From the NCBI GenBank assembly GCA_900753165.1, contig CAADYC010000089.1, forward strand, positions 18,046 to 82,045: 64,000 nucleotides of DNA, read 5' to 3'. A model generated the notes under the pieces. The model was not told the origin of the DNA and made no database searches. It saw only the letters and a list, made by a program, of their open reading frames with translations. This DNA comes from Clostridia bacterium (lineage in GTDB: Bacteria; Bacillota; Clostridia; TANB77; CAG-508). The position numbers were made by a program, and so were the translations under genes. Below are positions 1-8,395 of this stretch, piece after piece; the first letter of the stretch is position 1, and every line of letters starts with the position of its first letter.

Positions 1-1038
1 AATGACAACATTTGCATTGATGTAATTTTTAGCGATGCTTTTAATATTATCTAATAAGTATTTTTCAATATATTCTTCTCTAATTAATTTATGATTGTCG
101 CATTTGTATTCCATACTGCCGACTTTTCTCCTTGAAGCATTATCACAACAATATCTAATTAATTTTTTTGTGCTTCTATTGTCTTGCTTTTTACACATTC
201 TAGTATTGCAAATACCACAGAAAATTAATCCAGAAAACAGAGAAATATTAGATGTTTTTATACTTGTTTTTTCTCTTTTTTTAAATAGATTTTGAACCGA
301 GTAGAACAAAGCATTGTTCATTATATGTGGAATATAGTTGTCTATATAAATATTTTTTCTATACAATTTATATTTACCAATATATGATGTGTCATGTAAA
401 TAGTGTATCATTGCATCGTAACCTTTATTTTCAAAGTGTTGGATAAAATATTTATAGGTTTCTTTAAGATTACCATTATTATTAATAAATTCATTGTATA
501 AATTTAAAATATTTTCGGCTTCTTTTTTATTTATTACAAATTTTTTATCAACTATATCATATCCATATTTTTTGGTTCCAGATGTAACTTCTCCTTTTTC
601 TCTTTTATTTTGAAAGACAAATTTAATTCTTTCAGATGTTTTACCGATTTCTCTTTGAGCAAGCGATACTTTTAAATTGAATATGAAAGTGCCATCTGCG
701 GTAGAGGTATCAATATCATCTTCATCTATTGCTTTCATTGTACATTTATTATCGATTAATAATTTATTTATATTATTTGCATCTAATACATTTCTGGATA
801 ATCTGTCCAATTTAGTAAATAATATTATATCAAATACATTGCATTTACTTAACATTTCATTTAGTGCTTTTCTTTTTTTCATGGAAGAAGCAGAAATTCC
901 TTCATCTATATAAAATTCATATTTATATCCATTTTCTTTACAGTATTTTTCTAATGCATCTTTTTGTGCTTGTATAGAAAAACCAAATTTTGCCTGTTCA
1001 TCTGTGCTTACACGGCAATAACAAGCTACATATTTCAT
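1..1038 (-). CDS. Large serine recombinase (phage integrase), partial
   Basis: Site-specific recombinase that would integrate and excise the prophage. The protein starts MKYVACYCRVSTDEQ; Ser11 in CRVST is the expected catalytic serine of the resolvase domain, and LFTKLDRLSRN is the conserved helix motif. A recombinase domain follows, then a zinc-ribbon region with CGIC and further Cys near residues 280-310. The reading frame is open from ATG 1038 to base 1 (346 codons), so the C-terminal coiled coil and stop lie outside the window. An AAGAAGG ribosome site lies about 8 bases upstream. It is transcribed away from the early genes, as usual for lysogeny modules. Confidence 0.95.
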   Translation of the reverse strand, partial: MKYVACYCRVSTDEQAKFGFSIQAQKDALEKYCKENGYKYEFYIDEGISASSMKKRKALNEMLSKCNVFDIILFTKLDRLSRNVLDANNINKLLIDNKCTMKAIDEDDIDTSTADGTFIFNLKVSLAQREIGKTSERIKFVFQNKREKGEVTSGTKKYGYDIVDKKFVINKKEAENILNLYNEFINNNGNLKETYKYFIQHFENKGYDAMIHYLHDTSYIGKYKLYRKNIYIDNYIPHIMNNALFYSVQNLFKKREKTSIKTSNISLFSGLIFCGICNTRMCKKQDNRSTKKLIRYCCDNASRRKVGSMEYKCDNHKLIREEYIEKYLLDNIKSIAKNYINANVVI

Positions 1039-1074
1039 AATAAAAACCTTCTTTCTAAAATTTTATTAAATTGC

Positions 1075-1104
1075 TTGAAAAAAGGTTTTAAAATATGCTA
1101 TAAT
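1075..1104 (+). promoter_or_regulatory. Candidate promoter for a small RNA
   Basis: TTGAAA (1075-1080), 18-base spacer, TATAAT (1099-1104). No protein gene lies on this strand; a hairpin terminator follows about 80 bases later. Confidence 0.55.
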
Positions 1105-1110
1105 AATAAC

Positions 1111-1190
1111 ATAAAGAGACCTTATTTCAAGGAATTTTTATGGTTTGAGAAAATGCCGTGTCGCCAAACAGTAGCATTTTCTCTTTTTTA
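1111..1190 (+). ncRNA. Candidate small RNA with complementary loop
   Basis: A promoter at 1075-1104 and a terminator stem GAGAAAATGC (1147-1156) / GCATTTTCTC (1174-1183) followed by TTTTTTA define an RNA of about 80 nt between the recombinase and repressor genes. Its loop region carries CCGTGTCGCCA (1156-1166), the exact reverse complement of 2263-2273 at the stop of the Cro-like gene. An antisense role is inference. Confidence 0.45.
1147..1189 (+). terminator. Hairpin terminator
   Basis: A perfect 10-bp stem with a 17-base loop and a T-rich tail on the plus strand. The minus-strand side lacks a T tail, so it serves plus-strand transcription. Confidence 0.6.
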
Positions 1191-1853
1191 TTTAAATTGA
1201 TTTCTTTTTCTGGCTTCAACAACTTTACCAATAATTTTAACAGGTATTTTTTCCATATCTTCGCTAGAAAAATGTCTAACTGGATAATAAGGGTTCATAG
1301 CTATTAAATCTATTCCATCTTCCATTCTAACGACCTTTTTTACAGTTGCTTCATCTCCGTTTATTAATACAATACAAGTATTACCACTTTCAAAGTCGTC
1401 TTGCTTATGTACTATTGCAATGTCTCCATTTGAAAATAACGGTTCCATACTGTCACCAGTTACTTGTAATGCATAATAGTTTTCTGGGTCAGAAGGAATA
1501 TAATCTAAATATAATCGACCAATTTTATTCTCATCAGCTAAATAGTCATATCCAGCTTTAACTTTTCCTAAAATTGGAATTTGAAGTTGATTTAATTTAG
1601 ATATAGGGGTAATGTTTAGTGAATTTAAATTTCTGTCCATAGGAACTTCATATCCCATTAACCAAATTTCATTTACATTTAAAGCATCAGCAAGTATAGT
1701 TAATTTGTCCTGCTTAGCATTCGCTTTACCAGATAAATATTTATTAATCAATGTTTTATCTAAGCCAGTTTTTTCGACTAAATTTACTTGTTTCATATTT
1801 TTAATAGTCATAGCTTTGTATAATCTATTTTGAAAAGTATCAATAGGCTTCAT
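1188..1853 (-). CDS. CI/LexA-type prophage repressor (HTH + S24 peptidase)
   Basis: Maintains lysogeny by binding the nearby operators. Residues 10-65 form an XRE helix-turn-helix (QVNLVEKTGLDKTLINKYL). The C-terminal half is an S24 self-cleavage domain: a cleavage-type Ala100-Gly101 (KVKAGYD), nucleophile Ser135 in TGDSMEPLF and general-base Lys in ATVKKVV (172-173). An intact catalytic dyad implies induction by RecA-stimulated autocleavage. At 221 aa it has the family length. GTGGAGGT lies just upstream of ATG 1853. It is divergent from the Cro-like gene, with promoters 51 bases apart. Confidence 0.95.
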   Translation of the reverse strand: MKPIDTFQNRLYKAMTIKNMKQVNLVEKTGLDKTLINKYLSGKANAKQDKLTILADALNVNEIWLMGYEVPMDRNLNSLNITPISKLNQLQIPILGKVKAGYDYLADENKIGRLYLDYIPSDPENYYALQVTGDSMEPLFSNGDIAIVHKQDDFESGNTCIVLINGDEATVKKVVRMEDGIDLIAMNPYYPVRHFSSEDMEKIPVKIIGKVVEARKRNQFK

Positions 1854-1873
1854 TTATACACCTCCACATTAAT

Positions 1874-1902
1874 ATTATACATAGAAATTGAAATAAAATC
1901 AA
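1874..1902 (-). promoter_or_regulatory. Repressor promoter
   Basis: On the minus strand TTGATT (1902-1897), 17-base spacer, TATAAT (1879-1874), about 20 bases before the repressor start. Confidence 0.75.
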
Positions 1903-1928
1903 TATATTTTTGTAAAAAATATAAAAAA

Positions 1929-1945
1929 GTTGAAAAAAATTCAAA
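1929..1945. promoter_or_regulatory. Operator 1 (imperfect)
   Basis: GTTGAA-AAAAA-TTCAAA, one mismatch from the GTTGAA-N5-TTCAAC palindrome. It lies between the divergent promoters, just upstream of the early -35 box. Confidence 0.65.
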
Positions 1946-1952
1946 AAAAGTA

Positions 1953-1981
1953 TTGACTTTTATTTTTTTATTTGATAATAT
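1953..1981 (+). promoter_or_regulatory. Early rightward promoter
   Basis: TTGACT (1953-1958), exactly 17 bases, TATAAT-like TAATAT (1976-1981). Operator 1 lies upstream and operator 2 covers the start region, so repressor binding would block it. Confidence 0.8.
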
Positions 1982-1994
1982 ATGCACAACAAAA

Positions 1995-2011
1995 GTTGAA
2001 AATAATTCAAC
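1995..2011. promoter_or_regulatory. Operator 2 (perfect palindrome)
   Basis: GTTGAAAATAATTCAAC, a perfect 6-5-6 palindrome between the early -10 box and the Cro-like start. Confidence 0.75.
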
Positions 2012-2025
2012 AAAGGAGGTGCGAA

Positions 2026-2262
2026 ATGATTAAATATAATTTTGATAAGCTGAAAGGTAAAATAAAAGAAATTTATAATACACAAAATGACTTTGCAAAA
2101 GCAATGGATATTGCACCTAATACACTTAGTGCAAAACTAAACAATCAATTTTATTTTTCTAGCGAAGAAATTAGTAAAGCAGTAGACTTATTACATATTA
2201 ATCCAACTGATGCGTGGAATATTTTTTTTAATAAACAAGTTGAAAATAATTCAACAAAATAA
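2026..2262 (+). CDS. Cro-like early regulator (DUF739-type)
   Basis: A 78-aa helix-turn-helix protein (QNDFAKAMDIAPNTLSAKL) that opens the early transcript and probably competes with the repressor at the operators. ATG 2026 is preceded by a strong AAAGGAGGT; an in-frame ATG at 1972 lies upstream of the promoter -10 box and cannot be the start. The last codons (VENNSTK) are written by operator 3, so that site lies inside the gene. Its stop overlaps an ATG (TAATG at 2260-2264). Confidence 0.85.
   Translation: MIKYNFDKLKGKIKEIYNTQNDFAKAMDIAPNTLSAKLNNQFYFSSEEISKAVDLLHINPTDAWNIFFNKQVENNSTK
2239..2255. promoter_or_regulatory. Operator 3, inside the Cro-like gene
   Basis: An exact copy of operator 2 (GTTGAAAATAATTCAAC), 244 bases downstream and coding for the protein C-terminus. 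It could support DNA looping or act as a roadblock. Confidence 0.65.
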
Positions 2263-2296
2263 TGGCGACACGGTAAAAGAAAGGAAGTGATTATAT

Positions 2297-2398
2297 GTGG
2301 ATTACGAAAAAATTAACAGAGCATTAATGGAAATACTTGAAATAAAATATGATGTAAAAATTCAAAAAAAAGTAATTTTAAAGGAGGAAAATAAATGA
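2297..2398 (+). CDS. Short early phage protein (33 aa)
   Basis: GTG start after AAGGAAGTG; product begins MDYEKINRALMEIL. The stop overlaps the next start (ATGA). No function recognised; coding is supported mainly by ribosome site and tight packing. Confidence 0.5.
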   Translation: MDYEKINRALMEILEIKYDVKIQKKVILKEENK

Positions 2399-2553
2399 AA
2401 AGAACATGGAAAAATTTTAGATTAGACAAAAATAAGGTTTACATGAGAATAGGACAAGCAACAGTATGTATTTTATTCAATTTATTATTATCAGTATTTT
2501 TTTATTGGGCATTCTTACAACGGAATGACTTATTAGGAGGGAAAGAAAATTGA
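2395..2553 (+). CDS. Small single-pass membrane protein with in-frame CGG
   Basis: AAAGGAGG precedes ATG 2395. There is one hydrophobic helix (CILFNLLLSVFFYWAFL, residues about 25-41). An in-frame CGG lies at 2521-2523. Read straight, the gene ends at TGA 2551-2553 (52 aa). With the +1 shift seen elsewhere it would read Gly-Met-Thr-Tyr and stop at TAG 2534-2536, inside the next ribosome site. The sequence alone does not decide between these. Confidence 0.6.
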   Translation: MKRTWKNFRLDKNKVYMRIGQATVCILFNLLLSVFFYWAFLQRNDLLGGKEN

Positions 2554-2684
2554 AGAATAAAAATAAAGAACTATCGCAAAAAGATAATTCTTTTAAATAT
2601 TTTTGGAAATTAACATTAATTGCATTATTCTTTATTGGAATTAGTATTGTTTTTCTTACATATATCATCAGAGTAATTTTTTAG
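2550..2684 (+). CDS. Small membrane protein (44 aa)
   Basis: TTG start 2550 after AGGAGGG. A basic N-terminus is followed by one hydrophobic helix (LTLIALFFIGISIVFLTYII). Its 3' end overlaps the convergent minus-strand small membrane gene. Function unknown. Confidence 0.5.
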   Translation: MKNKNKELSQKDNSFKYFWKLTLIALFFIGISIVFLTYIIRVIF

Positions 2685-2798
2685 ATTTGATATTTTAGTA
2701 AAAACAAAATGTATATAAAGAACAAGGGTAATAATACCGAATGCAAATGCAAATAAAAACAATAAAGTCATAAAAGCATCAAACCAAGAAAAATTCAT
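2625..2798 (-). CDS. Small hydrophobic protein, possible holin-like/type I toxin
   Basis: A 57-aa protein: short N-terminus (MNFSWFDAFM), one long hydrophobic helix, then a hydrophilic Asn/Lys tail. GTGAGGT lies before ATG 2798, and it has its own promoter, so it is an antisense, singly transcribed gene inside the early operon. The shape resembles TxpA/holin-like toxins, but I see no diagnostic residue, so that role is inference. Confidence 0.5.
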   Translation of the reverse strand: MNFSWFDAFMTLLFLFAFAFGIITLVLYIHFVFTKISNLKNYSDDICKKNNTNSNKE

Positions 2799-2822
2799 AA
2801 TAATAACCTCACTTTCGAGGAT

Positions 2823-2851
2823 ATTATACAATAATTTACAAAATTTTACAA
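2823..2851 (-). promoter_or_regulatory. Promoter of the minus-strand small membrane gene
   Basis: TTGTAA, 17-base spacer, TATAAT (2828-2823) on the minus strand, about 25 bases before ATG 2798. Confidence 0.55.
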
Positions 2852-2868
2852 GAAAGGAGTTGAAAGAG

Positions 2869-3147
2869 ATGTTTAGAAAAACAAAAGAACTACAAAGTTT
2901 AGTTGATGCAAGTAGAGCAAATTTAAAAATTGCAGAAGACAAAATCAAAAAGATGAAAGAAAGTCAAGAAGAGTTAAGAAGTGAAATCGAAGAAGAACAT
3001 TTAGAAAATTACAGAAATCACAGAAAACTATTAGCAATAAGAAAAGTATTACAAGAGCAAGATTACAACAATATTGATAACTTAAAGAAGAAAATAACAA
3101 CAATACTAGATAAAAAAGAACTAGTCGACCTACCAAAATCAAACTAG
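2869..3147 (+). CDS. Coiled-coil early phage protein (92 aa)
   Basis: Highly charged and helical throughout (KIKKMKESQEELRSEIEEEH), likely a coiled coil. ATG 2869 is chosen because AAAGGAG (2853-2859) is correctly spaced; the TTG at 2860 abuts that site. Function unknown. Confidence 0.7.
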   Translation: MFRKTKELQSLVDASRANLKIAEDKIKKMKESQEELRSEIEEEHLENYRNHRKLLAIRKVLQEQDYNNIDNLKKKITTILDKKELVDLPKSN

Positions 3148-3223
3148 TTCAATCAAATATATAATAAAGATATTCTACTATTAGTATAACACTAATTTGT
3201 AGAGTTGTCAAAGGAGACTGAAA

Positions 3224-3505
3224 ATGAAATGTTATAGAAACATAACTACTGACGAGGTAGTTTATAAAGAAGAAGTAGAAGAATATGTACTAAGAAAGTT
3301 AGGATTAACAGTAACTCCACTTGGTAAAAATGGAGAAATGACACAATTACAACTTGAAAACATAGAAGAAACAATAAATTGGTTCTTTAGTGGGAATTGG
3401 ACAGAAGAAGACATCTATGATGAAGATGTTTCAGATTTAGAGTATGAGCTAGAACTAGCAGACAGAGAATATCAAGCAGGTTTAGATAGAAAATGGGGGG
3501 TATAA
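3224..3505 (+). CDS. Hypothetical acidic phage protein (93 aa)
   Basis: AAAGGAGA precedes ATG 3224. Acidic C-terminal half (DEDVSDLEYELELADREYQ). It ends one base before the annealing-protein start and probably shares its operon. No family recognised. Confidence 0.75.
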   Translation: MKCYRNITTDEVVYKEEVEEYVLRKLGLTVTPLGKNGEMTQLQLENIEETINWFFSGNWTEEDIYDEDVSDLEYELELADREYQAGLDRKWGV

Positions 3506-3506
3506 A

Positions 3507-5080
<1,574 letters not shown>

Positions 5081-5092
5081 GAGGAAAAGAAA

Positions 5093-5323
5093 ATGAAAAA
5101 GATTATAGGAATTTTAATAGCAATTGTAGGAATTGTATTAGGAATATACGTGGGAATATGGTTAATGCTTGCAGGAGGAATAACGCAAATAGTTAATTCA
5201 GTAAATCCTGTAAATGGATTAGGAATAGCATTTGGAATAGTAAGAATAATATTTTGTGGAATTGGAGGATTTATTGCTTGGTTAGGTGTAGTAATAGGTT
5301 CAGTAATTGGATTAAGTGATTAA
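5093..5323 (+). CDS. Membrane protein, two to three helices (76 aa)
   Basis: GGAGGAAAAG precedes ATG 5093. Gly/Ile-rich hydrophobic stretches (IIGILIAIVGIVLGIYVGIW and GIGGFIAWLGVVIGSVIGL). No family recognised; followed by a hairpin terminator. Confidence 0.7.
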   Translation: MKKIIGILIAIVGIVLGIYVGIWLMLAGGITQIVNSVNPVNGLGIAFGIVRIIFCGIGGFIAWLGVVIGSVIGLSD

Positions 5324-5336
5324 AAATTAGACAACA

Positions 5337-5365
5337 GGGATAAGGCTAAAAATGTTTTATCCCTT
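5337..5365 (+). terminator. Hairpin terminator
   Basis: AGGGATAA (5337-5344) pairs with TTATCCCT (5357-5364), followed by a weak TATATT tail. It may attenuate rather than end early transcription. Confidence 0.5.
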
Positions 5366-5390
5366 ATATTATACAAAAGGAGAAGACATT

Positions 5391-5955
5391 ATGAGTTATA
5401 TAGATTTAATTAATGCCTTCGAGAAGTGGCTCGAAACAAATTATTTGCAAAGTTCGTCACAGTTATTGTGGTACAAGTTAATAGCATTATTCAATAAATG
5501 TCGGGTGGAGCGAATGGATTTCAGTAGATAACCATAGATTGATGAGTATTATGCAAATGAGTAGTGAAAAAACATTAATAAGATGTCGAGATAAATTAAT
5601 AGAGAACAATTTATTCGAATATCAAAAAGGGACAAAGTCAAAACCTAACAGATACAAAATATGTACTGTAAATTTTGCAGTAAATAATAAATCTACTGTA
5701 AATAATACAGTAGATACGACAGTAAATATGACAGTAGATGTGGGAGTAGATGTGTCCAACATAAATAGACTAGATAAAGATATTTATATTAATTTATTTA
5801 ATAAATATAAAGCGGAAATCGAAAAATGTCACGCTAATGAAAGAATAAGAATTATATCAGAATGCAAAAATTGTAACGAATATGCTTTATTAACACAAGA
5901 AGAACAAGAACAATTATTTATAGATTTAATGAGTATAGATAAAAGATTTAAGTAG
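5391..5955 (+). CDS. DnaD-like replication protein, +1 frameshift at CGG
   Basis: N-terminal winged helix of phage replication initiation proteins (MSYIDLINAFEKWLETNYL; SSSQLLWYKLIALFNKC). CGG at 5502-5504 follows TGT; straight reading stops at TAA after 10 codons. The +1 frame starts GGG TGG and gives GWSEWISVDNHRLMSIMQMS, the expected continuation, to TAG 5953-5955. Shifted length 187 aa. The centre has a low-complexity Thr/Val/Asn stretch. Without the shift, only an N-terminally truncated product is possible. Confidence 0.85.
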
Positions 5956-5971
5956 AGGAAGTGATAAAAAA

Positions 5972-6293
5972 ATGATTACAGCAGAAACAAGACAAATGAG
6001 TTTTAATGACATACAAGATAAAACAAAAATAAGATATATACAAATTTTAAATAGATTAGATAGACCTAAGACAGCTAAGGAATTGGCAGTAGAATTATTT
6101 GAATTAGGATTAACAAATACATCAGAAAGAAACACAACACGGGCCAAGACTAACAGAAATGGCAAAAATGGGATATGTAAAAGCAATAGGCAAAAAGAAA
6201 TGTGAATATACAGGTAAAACAGTAGCAGTATATGAGAGGACACAAGCAGGATTTGAAACAATAAATTATCAACATATTCCAAGAATTGATTAG
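5972..6293 (+). CDS. Winged-helix phage protein, +1 frameshift at CGG
   Basis: Residues 20-85 look like a winged helix (ILNRLDRPKTAKELAVELFE, then RLTEMAKMGYVKAIGKKKCE). CGG at 6140-6142 (ACA CGG GCC) interrupts it; the straight frame is off-register and ends at 6205. The +1 frame reads ACA GGG CCA and carries the recognition helix and wing (TGKTVAVYERT) to TAG 6291-6293. Shifted length 106 aa. GGAAGTGA precedes ATG 5972. Confidence 0.85.
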
Positions 6294-6302
6294 GAGGCAA
6301 TT

Positions 6303-6476
6303 ATGCAAGAAAAATGTAGTAAATGTGATAGTGAAAAACTATTTGTAGAAATAAAAGGAAATAGAAGAGGCTTGTATTGTTGCAAATGTGGAAAATGGCA
6401 AAAATGGATTACAAAGCAAGAATTACAAATAGCAAAGTTTAAAGGATATAAAATTTTAGGAGGTAGTAATGGATAG
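6303..6476 (+). CDS. Small zinc-ribbon protein (57 aa)
   Basis: TAGGAGG precedes ATG 6303. Two Cys pairs, CSKC (5-8) and CCKC (26-29), form a likely zinc ribbon, followed by KWQKW and a basic tail. The stop overlaps the next gene. Confidence 0.7.
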   Translation: MQEKCSKCDSEKLFVEIKGNRRGLYCCKCGKWQKWITKQELQIAKFKGYKILGGSNG

Positions 6477-6648
6477 AGAGCAAATACTAGAAAGAATAAG
6501 AATAGAAATAGAAGCTTGTAAGAAAAATTCAATAGAACATATAGAAAAAGAAGAAATGGTGCCAGCAACAGAATATTTATTAACTATGAGAGATTTAAAA
6601 ACTCAAGAATTAATATTAAAAAAGCAGGAACAACAAAATGAAGTATAA
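6469..6648 (+). CDS. Small helical phage protein (59 aa)
   Basis: AGGAGGT precedes ATG 6469. Charged helical sequence (ILERIRIEIEACKKNSIEHI). Overlaps the genes on both sides, as expected of a packed early operon. Function unknown. Confidence 0.65.
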   Translation: MDREQILERIRIEIEACKKNSIEHIEKEEMVPATEYLLTMRDLKTQELILKKQEQQNEV

Positions 6649-6792
6649 TTATCCACCGTTAGAACGGCAAATGTGTAAAATGTAGAGGCTGTAACAGACT
6701 TGAATCAGAAAACTTTAAACGGAGTTTGGAGATGTGAAAATTACATAGAAAAGGAGCTAAAGAAAAGTGAACAAAATAGAAATACCATTTAG
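6638..6792 (+). CDS. Cys-rich protein with two successive CGG +1 frameshifts
   Basis: Segment 1 (6638-6664) MKYNYPPLE; CGG 6665-6667; segment 2 (6666-6719) starts GKCVKCRGCNRLESENFK; CGG 6720-6722; segment 3 (6721-6789) starts GVWRCENYIEKELKK, stop TAG 6790-6792. Both shifts are needed to bring the zinc-binding Cys (CVKCRGC and WRC) into one 50-aa chain. Straight reading from ATG 6638 stops after 12 codons. It overlaps the upstream gene and the RusA gene. Confidence 0.8.
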
Positions 6793-7123
6793 GCTGCCAT
6801 CGTTGAATCAATACATAAACGAATGCAGAAAAAATAGATATGCAGGAGCCAATATGAAGAAGAATGTTGAAAAAGATATTGGCTGGTATATAAACTTATT
6901 ACCTGAATATAAAAATCCAATAAAAATCCATTTCATATGGGTTGAAGAAAACAAAAGACGTGATTTAGACAATGTATGTTTTGCCAAAAAGTTCATATTA
7001 GATAGTATGGTAAAAGCAGGAAAGTTAAAAGATGACAATAGAAACTTTGTAAAAGGTTTTAGAGATGATTTTGAATATGGAAAATCAAGTAAAGTTATTT
7101 TAGAAATAGAAGAAATTAAATGA
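6767..7123 (+). CDS. RusA-like Holliday junction resolvase
   Basis: Cleaves branched recombination intermediates. The 118-aa protein has the RusA fold order: N-terminal strand with RLPSLNQYI, then the acidic motif RRDLDNVCFAKKFILDSMV containing the catalytic Asp pair, and GKLKDDNRNFV. GTG start 6767 with AAGGAG ten bases upstream. It follows the recombination and replication genes. Confidence 0.85.
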   Translation: MNKIEIPFRLPSLNQYINECRKNRYAGANMKKNVEKDIGWYINLLPEYKNPIKIHFIWVEENKRRDLDNVCFAKKFILDSMVKAGKLKDDNRNFVKGFRDDFEYGKSSKVILEIEEIK

Positions 7124-7134
7124 AAGGAAAAGAA

Positions 7135-7431
7135 ATGCTACGAATAGATGATTATATAAGAACTGTAGACGGAAGAATCGGAAAATATTTAATTCATAAC
7201 AATGCAGATTATATTGTTACAAATGATAAGAGAATAGAAATTGATTCAAAAGATATAAAAAAGTATAGCGACAAACTAATTGATATAGTAGAAATGAATG
7301 ACATAGTAAACGGAAAGAAAGTCATAGCAATAATGAATAATACACAATTAGTTTTAGAAAATAATGAGAATGTTTATGAAGAAAATATAAAAACTATTTT
7401 AACAAAAGAAAATAAATATTATGAGAAATAA
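7135..7431 (+). CDS. Hypothetical phage protein (98 aa)
   Basis: ATG 7135 is preferred because AAAGGAAAAG sits correctly before it; ATG 7120 overlaps the RusA stop and is possible. Beta-rich sequence with TVDGRIGKYLIHN and KKVIAIMNNTQLVLEN, perhaps an SH3-like fold. No family recognised. Confidence 0.65.
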   Translation: MLRIDDYIRTVDGRIGKYLIHNNADYIVTNDKRIEIDSKDIKKYSDKLIDIVEMNDIVNGKKVIAIMNNTQLVLENNENVYEENIKTILTKENKYYEK

Positions 7432-7449
7432 AGTAGGAGGAGAGGAACA

Positions 7450-8013
7450 ATGTATGTAGATATATATAAAACAAATAAAAAATACAACATAATATATGCA
7501 GACCCACCATGGGAATACAAAGAAAGTGGTTCAGGAAAAAGAGTTGTTAAAGCACATTATCCAACAATGAATATTGAAGAAATAATGAAATTGCCAATAG
7601 CAAAAATATGTGAAGATACTTCTATATTATTTTTGTGGGTCACGTTTCCAAGACTTCAAGAAGGCTTGACACTTATAAAAGCCTGGGGATTCAGTTATTA
7701 TGGACTTGGATTCGATTGGGTAAAATTATCTAAAAATGGAAAACCAAGTTGGGGAATGGGATATTATACAAGACAGAATACAGAAATATGTTTGATTGGT
7801 GTTAAAGATAAAAATCACAGAATAAAACCACAAGTGAGAAATGTTTTATCAATAATACATAGTAAAAGAAGAGAACACAGCAGGAAACCAGATGAAGTGA
7901 GAGAAAACATAATAAAAATATGTGGTGATATACCAAGAATAGAATTATTTGCAAGACAAGAAACAGACGGTTGGGACTGTTGGGGAAATGAAGTAGGAGG
8001 AGAAGATGAATAG
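7450..8013 (+). CDS. MT-A70-family adenine N6-methyltransferase
   Basis: Phage DNA adenine methylase. The DPPW catalytic motif is at residues about 18-21 (IIYADPPWEY); further motifs are ILFLWVTFPRL and the SAM-site region TRQNTEICLIGVKD, and SKRREHSRKPDEV is a common MT-A70 signature. At 187 aa it has the usual phage length. AGGAGGAGAGG precedes ATG 7450. It probably protects phage DNA from restriction. Confidence 0.9.
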   Translation: MYVDIYKTNKKYNIIYADPPWEYKESGSGKRVVKAHYPTMNIEEIMKLPIAKICEDTSILFLWVTFPRLQEGLTLIKAWGFSYYGLGFDWVKLSKNGKPSWGMGYYTRQNTEICLIGVKDKNHRIKPQVRNVLSIIHSKRREHSRKPDEVRENIIKICGDIPRIELFARQETDGWDCWGNEVGGEDE

Positions 8014-8393
8014 AGAGATAAAATTTAGAGGAAAATCAAAACGGAGGATGGCATTATGGGGATTTAATGACAATGAAACATTTTACAAACGAAGATATAT
8101 ATCAAATAGGAGATTTTGAAAAATCATTGTGCTATAAAGTTGATAAAGACACATTAGGACAATACATAGGACTACACGATAAAAACGGAAAAGAAATATA
8201 CGAGGGAGATATAGTTAAATACAGAGATAGCAGGGGACAACATATTGAAAAAGTAATATTTGATAAAGGTTGTTTTTATGCAGGAATGCACTGGGGAAGT
8301 TCAACAAGAGTAGCACCAAAACTAATTAATACAAGAATAACAGAAGTAATTGGAAATATATACGATAATCCAGGATTATTAGGAGGAGAATAG
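8006..8393 (+). CDS. YopX-family protein, +1 frameshift at CGG
   Basis: YopX proteins begin with an MNREIKFRGK-type motif and contain GQYIGLHDKNGKEIYEGDIV; both are here in different frames. The frame starts at ATG 8006, reads REIKFRGKSK and meets CGG at 8042-8044. The +1 frame continues GGWHYGDLMTMKHFTNEDIY to TAG 8391-8393. Shifted length 128 aa, as in the family. AGGAGGAG precedes the start, which overlaps the methylase stop by 8 bases. Confidence 0.88.
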
Positions 8394-8395
8394 AT

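Noticed and set aside
677..913. Plus-strand open frames over the first kilobase
   Set aside because: They are shadows of the recombinase on the minus strand, which has clear catalytic motifs.
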